Shown: positions 58,636-64,000 of the stretch, piece after piece
How positions within the stretch are numbered: the first letter of the stretch is position 1
Layout: each line of letters begins with the position of its first letter
DNA from: Corinectria fuckeliana
Taxonomy: Eukaryota > Ascomycota > Sordariomycetes > Hypocreales > Nectriaceae
Assembly (NCBI GenBank): GCA_019137255.1
Contig: WPDH01000076.1
Coordinates: 62,001 to 126,000, forward strand
DNA length: 64,000 bases
Direction: 5' to 3'
Position numbers and translations under genes: made by a program
The notes under the pieces: model-generated
Told to the model about the DNA's origin: nothing
The model's input: only the letters and a program-made list of their open reading frames with translations
Databases searched by the model: none

Positions 58636-60802
58636 CTAAGTTGAATCTGCCGCACCGCTCCCTCCTGGAGAATCATTCAGTTTCGTGTCATTCAAAAACT
58701 CATTCCACATTGACCACTCCAAAGCACCATTTTGACCCAGTTCCGGGTCCAAATCCATCATGAGTAGCTCCGGAGGGTATTCGAACAAAATTGATGGATC
58801 CATTGTAGTGGTATCGTAAGGTTGACCAATGATTCCCGGTTCGCCTTCAAACATGATTGATTGCACAGGATGAATGAAAGATTCCGTAACGAGATTCACT
58901 GGTTCTGTCGGCAGCACTGCTGGTACCGATCGTGGCTCGCTGATGTTTAATCTCTTCATGAGTGCTTCTGCCCTTGCTGCCTTTGCCTTTTTGAGCAACT
59001 TCTTGATCGGTCGCCAGAGTGATCCTCTCGCGGAATCGGCAATTATTTCTCGCGATTGAGGGAAGTTCCGATCTACAACCTCCCAGGCCCTCTCCACCAA
59101 CTCGCCCTCGGTCTGCACGCAGAGCTCGGCTAGGGCGACGGCTAGAGGATGCCACTGCACATAAGTGTCGGTCCACCACGCGAACCGGTCCCCCCATTCT
59201 CTCTGCGTCATGCGCTCGTGTAGCTCCATGACAGACAGCGTGGTGCGTAGCATGGTCTCGCGGGAGACGCGGGGGCGCGCAGCGGCCAAGCTGCTGGTGA
59301 AGGGATATTGAATATTAAGCCATAGCTTGAGGATGACGACGCGGGCAATTTCCGAGGCGTATAACGACGGGAGATGTGTTGGGACTGCGGTGTGGATGAA
59401 GCGCTCTTCGAGATGCCTGATGTGCGTGATCAGCTCGTCTTCGTTGTAGATGAGGTTCTGAGCCTCGCCCAGGGCGTTGGTGTGTGGGTGGGTCATGAGG
59501 CCGAAGATGCTAGAGCACGTGGCCGTACACATGAGGATGACGTTGTCGGCAGGCGTTGGTTTCGAGACGAGGGGTCCTATGATGCTGGGACCGAAGTCAT
59601 CGTCGTCGATGTGGGTAGGCATGATGGTGTTGTAGCTGACGCGGGACGTGACGGCATCGGAACCGCGGTCTTCGGAACCGCGAACATCGAGCACGATGAT
59701 GAAATTCCACAGGCGGCGGCGCATCTCAGCCACGTACGGGGTGAACTGATGGCCGTCGCCGTCGCGGTGGAGGTTTGCGCCTTCGGCTATACGGATGAGA
59801 AGGGCTGTGAGAACCCAAGAGGAGCGGTCGTGTGAGTAGCAGCGGACCATGGCCTACAAGCTCAATGTTAAGATAAGAAATGCAATGCCTCGAGTACAGG
59901 TGGCATACCGTGTAGAGCGTGAAGGCTTGAAGTGTTTCCAGTTCATTGCTATTGAGATAGTCGGCCTCGGCGAGAGCCCGCTCAGCACCAATGCGATACC
60001 GGCTGCCTAGAACGTCGCGACTCTCGCCTAGCTTCTCCAAACAGTCCTCGGGGCTTAGGCAGACGATTGCGCAGAAGTAGATGGCGAAGATGAGAGCATT
60101 GGCGTGCGGGCTGAGGCGATGGGTTGAAGGGGAGTCGGTATACATTCGTAGTGATTTCTCAATGGTGGGGCGATGGATGATTTTCATGAGGGGATCAACA
60201 TTGCGAACGTAGATGGCCCACAGACGGGCAACCATCTCGGGGGGAGGGTGTCGCAACGTATCTCTTTCGTGATAGTCCGGGTTTCCAAGAAGGTAGCCCG
60301 AGGCACCTCCAGATATTGACGAGCCCGCAGCCTCAATGGACTCGGGGCTGGTGCCCTCGTCATCGTCATCGTCATCAGACGACGGTTGATCAAGCGCTTG
60401 CTTGATGCCCTCGACCTCAGCGCACAAATGACCCCAGAACTCCCGGCTGAGATACCTCCCGACGCCCTGCGTGGGATCGTCCTGCGTCTCGGCACTCTGG
60501 GCTTCCTGCTCCGCGGGTTCCGGGGCGCTCGCGCTCGCGGCCTTGATCTCCCGGTCCAGCTGCCGCAGCTTCGCGGGGTCGGCCTGGCCCACGATGTTCT
60601 CGAGGCGGCTGATGCGGTCCAGGAGCTCGGTCTGGCGCGGCCGCGGTGCGCGCCGCGTCGGCTTCCGCGAGGGGTACACGCAGTCGAAGCCGAAGCGGGA
60701 GCACTGCGTGCAGTCAGGCTGGGCTTTGTCGCATCTGATTTTGCGGTTTCGGCAGCTTGAGCAGCTGAGGACCTTTGCAGTTCGGCCCCCTTCCGCGCTC
60801 AT
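58636..60802 (-). CDS. Zn2Cys6 transcription factor (fungal_trans domain)
   Basis: The protein has 703 residues from exons 60802..59909 and 59853..58636, joined in phase 0 across a 55-nt intron. The N-terminal binuclear zinc cluster is complete: Cys14, 17, 24, 31, 34 and 41 in CSSCRNRKIRCDKAQPDCTQCSRFGFDC-type spacing. A basic linker and a short coiled coil (LLDRISRLENIVG) follow and support dimeric binding to CGG half-sites. An acidic Asp stretch occurs near residue 143. The middle homology region starts at VARLWAIYVRNVDPLMKIIHRPT and includes RDGDGHQFTPYVAEMRRRLWNF, with DDDFGPS later. The C-terminus is acidic with aromatic residues and could activate transcription. Its target pathway is unknown; it is divergent from a GNAT gene and 1.6 kb from a DUF1772 gene. 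Confidence 0.92.
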
Positions 60803-61387
60803 CGCTACTGGGGAAAGGGTACGTAGTCAGGCTGAGTTATTTGATCCGAATGTTCAAAATTGCAGACTTATCGCGGGTGTGTGGTGTTTCGTCATGACGC
60901 TGTCGAGGCTGGAGTCGTGAAGTCCGGCTAGGGAGTAGTTGTAAGTGGATGGATTGCCGGTCCCACCCGCACACCATCCCGCCGCACACGGGCGGTGCCG
61001 TGAATCCGTGAATTCACGTTCAATCCTTGACAATTTCTATGCCAAATTGTTAGCGCCCTCGAAATTGACACATCTCTATTTTAATAGCACTTTCCCCCGT
61101 CGGTTTGCACCATAGCTAGAGCCGTCATTTTCGCCCATGCCGCCTTTAGGAACGAGGCGGCCGAACGCGTCCGGCGAACTTTTGTAGTTTGTCTCCGTCG
61201 TGACTCATGCTGCCACTGCATGACAGATACTTGAGTTGAGGACAAGTACCAAGTGAAAGAGGGCAAGTCCCCCTTAATTCAAGTCTGAATCTCTGGACGT
61301 ATACTGACTTTTAGTTTTTGAAGCATCGTATCTGTTTCGAGGCCAGTACCTATTGTCGAAGTTTCACAGTATAGGCACTTCACCACA
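60803..61387. other. Bidirectional promoter of the Zn2Cys6 and GNAT genes
   Basis: 585 nt between divergent starts. No coding signal and no clear inverted CGG pair other than short GC-rich palindrome-like text at about 60975-61010. Confidence 0.55.
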
Positions 61388-62080
61388 ATGGGCGAGATAA
61401 CACCAATCGAATGGATTACCATCAAGACCACACTGCCCACCCTTCCCCTTCCTCCAAACAAACAGCGTCAGATTATCAGGACGGAGCGCCTTATTCTGCG
61501 ACCCTTCAACGACGACGACAACGATGCTGAGGGCTTGCATGCCCTCCGAGCGCAACCCGAGGTGATGACCTGGAGCATCCAGAGCAGACCAGACATGGAC
61601 GTGGCCGAGACCAGGAAGAATCTTGCCCTCCAAGTGCCCCCAAAGGACACCGAGCGATACAACTGGGCCATCTGCCTTGCGTCAACCGGCGAAATCCTGG
61701 GCATCGGCGGAAACGGCACATGGTATGGCGAGCAGGGCTGGCCGGTGGTGGGATACATGCTGCGCAAGGAGAGCTGGGGCAAGGGCTATTCCACCGAGTT
61801 CCTGAAGGGCTTCCTCACGGCGTGGTGGGCATTGCCGCGGGAGGAGGTTGAGCTCAGTGTGGATAAGATCACAGTCCGGGGAGACGGAGAGATCAAAGAC
61901 GAGTTCATCGGGGCCGTCACGCGGGATGACAACGTCGCAAGCCACAAGGTGCTGCTCAAGGCGGGGTTTGAGAAGAGCACGGTGTGGAAGGAGAGGGATC
62001 TCCGGGACGAGAATATCACAGTTGTCCTGCACAGCTTCATCGCGAAAGATCCAAAGCCCGGGGATGCGCAGCATAGTTAA
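61388..62080 (+). CDS. GNAT-family N-acetyltransferase (Acetyltransf_3 type)
   Basis: An intronless gene of 230 residues. The fold resembles RimJ/RimL-like acetyltransferases that transfer acetyl from acetyl-CoA to an amine. Visible elements are IIRTERLILRPFNDDD near residue 28, LHALRAQPEVMTW, the RYNWAICLASTGEILGIGG strand pair, and GYMLRKESWGKGYSTEFLKGFL (about 123-144). The last holds the acetyl-CoA-binding Q/R-x-x-G-x-G/A-type loop, here SWGKGYS. The VASHKVLLKAGFEKS segment at the end is also typical. The substrate is unknown; peptide, aminoglycoside-like or small-amine targets are all possible. The start has C/T-rich leader sequence before it and no upstream in-frame ATG of note. Confidence 0.88.
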   Translation: MGEITPIEWITIKTTLPTLPLPPNKQRQIIRTERLILRPFNDDDNDAEGLHALRAQPEVMTWSIQSRPDMDVAETRKNLALQVPPKDTERYNWAICLASTGEILGIGGNGTWYGEQGWPVVGYMLRKESWGKGYSTEFLKGFLTAWWALPREEVELSVDKITVRGDGEIKDEFIGAVTRDDNVASHKVLLKAGFEKSTVWKERDLRDENITVVLHSFIAKDPKPGDAQHS

Positions 62081-62180
62081 GGACCTAGAGATATGGGGCT
62101 TATGGGACGCTACTTCGTACAACTTCAGGCTATTTGTGGTCAGTTTCCTAGCTCTAGATGGCTGCCAGCCGAAGGCATAC

Positions 62181-62212
62181 CCCGGACTTTCCGAACATGT
62201 CCAAAGTCCGGG
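62181..62212. promoter_or_regulatory. 10-bp inverted repeat with CCGG half-sites, possible regulator site
   Basis: Arms CCCGGACTTT (62181-62190) and AAAGTCCGGG (62203-62212) are exact reverse complements separated by 12 bases. The arms contain CCG/CGG triplets, the usual half-sites of Zn2Cys6 dimers. The element lies about 50 nt upstream of the TATA box and about 200 nt before the DUF1772 start. Confidence 0.55.
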
Positions 62213-62263
62213 ATTGACGGACAAGTCGCATAGTCCGGCGGGGATGGCTCCACCCGGCCGGAG

Positions 62264-62269
62264 TATATA
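62264..62269 (+). promoter_or_regulatory. TATA box
   Basis: TATATA within GAGTATATAC, about 140 nt upstream of the DUF1772 ATG. Confidence 0.5.
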
Positions 62270-62407
62270 CAACGACATCATATCAACGTCAACTTGCACG
62301 GAAGTCAATTATTCTATGAACTAAAACTCATAAACATTTCACATCATCAAGAGATTATATTCTATTCTTTCTTCCCAACTTTCGATCTCACCACCTAACC
62401 TATCATC

Positions 62408-62949
62408 ATGCAGCTGCCAACTCCGTCCCTATTAGCCATTGCTACGGGCGTCGTCGGCTCCGCATGGTCCTCCGGTATGCCCCCCCGGCGTCTACCCTAA
62501 CAACAGCATCTCCCATGCTCACAAAAACCACAGGCGCCATTGCTAGCATTTCCCTCGTCGGGATCCCCGCAGCCCTGATTGCCCCCTCAGCCCCGGCTAC
62601 AATCTGGGCCGAATTCTTCGCCCGCGGCATTGCCATCATGCCCAAGATCGCCGTCACCACGGCCGCGGCATACGTCTACGCCGCGTACGACACTCGCGAG
62701 CGCGGCGGAAGCTGGAAGGGCTTCTTGGGCGCGGCGGCGCTGACGTTTGCGATTGTGCCGTACACGATTGTGTTCATGTCGGGGACGAACAAGCTGCTTC
62801 ACGCGGCGGCAAGTGGAGCTGGCGCTTTTGGCCAGGAGGAGGTGAAGAGGTTGGTTGGCAGATGGGGAGTTTTGAATTTGGGCCGGAGTCTCCTACCACT
62901 TGCCGGCGCGGGTGTGGGATTGGCGACGGTGCTTCAGAATGTTATGTAA
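62408..62949 (+). CDS. DUF1772 (anthrone-oxygenase-like) membrane protein
   Basis: The protein has 160 residues from exons 62408..62474 and 62534..62949, with a 59-nt intron that splits codon G|GC. DUF1772 proteins are small four-helix membrane proteins. The family includes the anthrone oxygenases of polyketide clusters. Helices are visible at SLLAIATGVVGSAW plus GAIASISLVGIPAALIAPSA, then IAIMPKIAVTTAAAYVYAAY, then GFLGAAALTFAIVPYTIVFM, and the C-terminal LLPLAGAGVGLATVLQNV. The family TNKLLH box is present (MSGTNKLLHAAA) with the usual basic residues before the last helix (VKRLVGRWGVLNLGRSL). No polyketide synthase is in the window, so an anthrone substrate is not indicated by context. Confidence 0.88.
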
Positions 62950-63145
62950 GAGCTGGTTCCTGAGAAGATGCCTTGTAGGGGTGGCACCTGTATGAAAGCA
63001 AAAACTCCGATGTATCTAGCTAAAATGCCACGCCATGATATGTTCCTTTCGTCTACATGTCCCTCTGCCTGCTTCTCCAACTGATCTCCTCCTACCTTCA
63101 TCTCAACTATCTCCAGCAAATCACCGAATTTCCATGACAACAGTT
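62950..63145. other. Convergent 3' flanks
   Basis: Non-coding sequence between the DUF1772 and chromodomain stops. Confidence 0.6.
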
Positions 63146-63809
63146 TCAGCGTCCCTTCTTAGTCCCCTTCTCATAAGCCTGAATGGCCCGGTTGCAGTTG
63201 GCTAGGTTCTTCTTGGGCTCCCAAGTGTTGTTCTTGTGGGGAAAGCCCTTCCACTTGACGCGGTAGAAGTGTTCCTTGGTGACGCGATCAACCCGCGAGT
63301 CGACAATCTTCTCGACTTCCCACTCCTGCTGCGGCCCACGGCGCTTGGGCTCGGGGGCAGCGCGACCACGGCCCTTCGTCGGTGGCGTGGCAGGGGCGAC
63401 GGCGACGGGGACGGCGGCTTGACGGGCAGATCGGCGAAGCGCGGCTTGCTCAGTAGCCTTGTCGGTGCGGCGCTGGCGCTTAGATGGCGTTGCCGCAGTG
63501 CTGGGATCCGGCTCATCGTTGATAGTGAGAGACGAATGGGAGCGCTTGCGGGATGCGACAGTTTTGTTACGAGGGGTAGGCGACGCAGACGCCTCGCCCT
63601 CGTTGTCCACAAGGTCAGAGACGACCATGGAACCCTCGACATCGACCCCTTTCTCAATACTCTGGCGGATCCTAAAGACGTTTAGCCATGGCAAGGCTAA
63701 CATAAATAGCAAAGGTGACATACTTGGAGACGTCTTCACGACGAACGGCCGTCTCGCGACCGAAGAAGACGGTCTGAGCCTTGCTCGTGTTCTTCTTGGG
63801 GGCGGCCAT
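63146..63809 (-). CDS. Small chromodomain protein
   Basis: The protein has 203 residues from exons 63809..63724 and 63671..63146. The 52-nt intron (donor GTATGT, acceptor TTTAG) splits codon AA|G. The N-terminus reads MAAPKKNTSKAQTVFFGRE. A Lys/Arg/Ser-rich middle with KRSHSS and SKRQRR suits nuclear import and nucleic-acid contact. A single chromodomain lies at the C-terminal end (about 145-200). It has WEVEKIVDSRVDR, YRVKWKGF and NNTWEPKKNL, so the three aromatic cage positions are Trp, Trp and Trp. Chromodomains usually read methyl-lysine in histone H3. There is no chromoshadow domain, so this is not HP1 itself. The target mark is unknown. Confidence 0.85.
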
Positions 63810-64000
63810 TGCATGTAGCGACCCGAGAATCTTCAATGAGCTCGCACGGATTTAGTTGCTTGAAAGAAAGATTGCAAAAGCCCCGTTTAGCTAAGGTCGA
63901 CGGGTCGCCTCTCGGAATTGAAGATCTGAGCGACGTTGGCACCTAGCTGATACTCAGGCTTCAGTGACGAATCGGATAGAACCAAGCTCTAATAGCGTCG
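63810..64000. other. Promoter of the chromodomain gene
   Basis: The last bases of the window show no coding signal. Confidence 0.5.

Larger units (their letters stand above)
62081..62407. other. Promoter of the DUF1772 gene
   Basis: A 327-nt interval with the inverted repeat at 62181-62212, another AGTCCGG at about 62232-62238, CCGGCCGG at 62254-62261, a TATA box at 62264-62269, and an A/T-rich leader up to the start codon. Confidence 0.6.

Overview
The window is nuclear DNA from a filamentous ascomycete (Pezizomycotina), most likely a Sordariomycete. Genes are interrupted by 46-110 nt GT-AG introns with CTAAC/CTGAC branch sites. There are no operons or ribosome binding sites. The gene set includes a Zn2Cys6 regulator, xylose reductase, CSN12, GFA and DUF1772 proteins, 2EXR/F-box-like proteins and a sterol-glucosyltransferase-like enzyme. 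The class is inferred from gene style; I cannot name a species.

Layout, left to right. 1-636 is the 3' end of a RasGAP/IQGAP C-terminal-domain gene. A 4.9 kb gene-poor stretch follows. 5.6-13.7 kb holds choline sulfatase, MED8, a 2EXR/F-box-like protein and a GFA-family enzyme. 14.0-20.7 kb holds a DUF1295 membrane enzyme, a secreted Val/Thr-repeat protein with seven small exons, the RNase P subunit Rpp1/p30 and a zinc-ribbon protein. About 20.9-24.0 kb is a visibly AT-richer, ORF-poor island that carries one cysteine-motif gene of accessory type, apparently with a damaged splice site. 24.1-28.1 kb is a large GT28/UGT glycosyltransferase with a lipid-binding-like middle region and ubiquitin-interacting motifs. 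28.7-32.1 kb holds Sec61-beta and a Psr1-like NIF phosphatase. 35.6-44.3 kb holds a peroxisomal ABC half-transporter, a single-pass membrane protein and a kinase-like protein with a proline-rich tail. 46.5-53.8 kb holds xylose reductase, SDS22, an alpha/beta hydrolase and a BTB protein. 55.1-63.8 kb holds CSN12, ribosomal protein eL20, a Zn2Cys6 factor, a GNAT acetyltransferase, a DUF1772 membrane protein and a chromodomain protein.

Most genes are unrelated housekeeping genes placed side by side (transcription, translation, RNA processing, protein translocation, PP1 regulation, peroxisomal fatty-acid import). The possible accessory features are the AT-rich island with its cysteine-motif gene, the Val/Thr-repeat secreted protein, and the Zn2Cys6/GNAT/DUF1772 group, whose DUF1772 promoter carries a perfect 10-bp inverted repeat containing CCGG half-sites. 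Splice sites were assigned by eye, by checking phase and recognisable protein continuity across each junction. I found no rRNA, convincing tRNA, CRISPR array or intact transposon.
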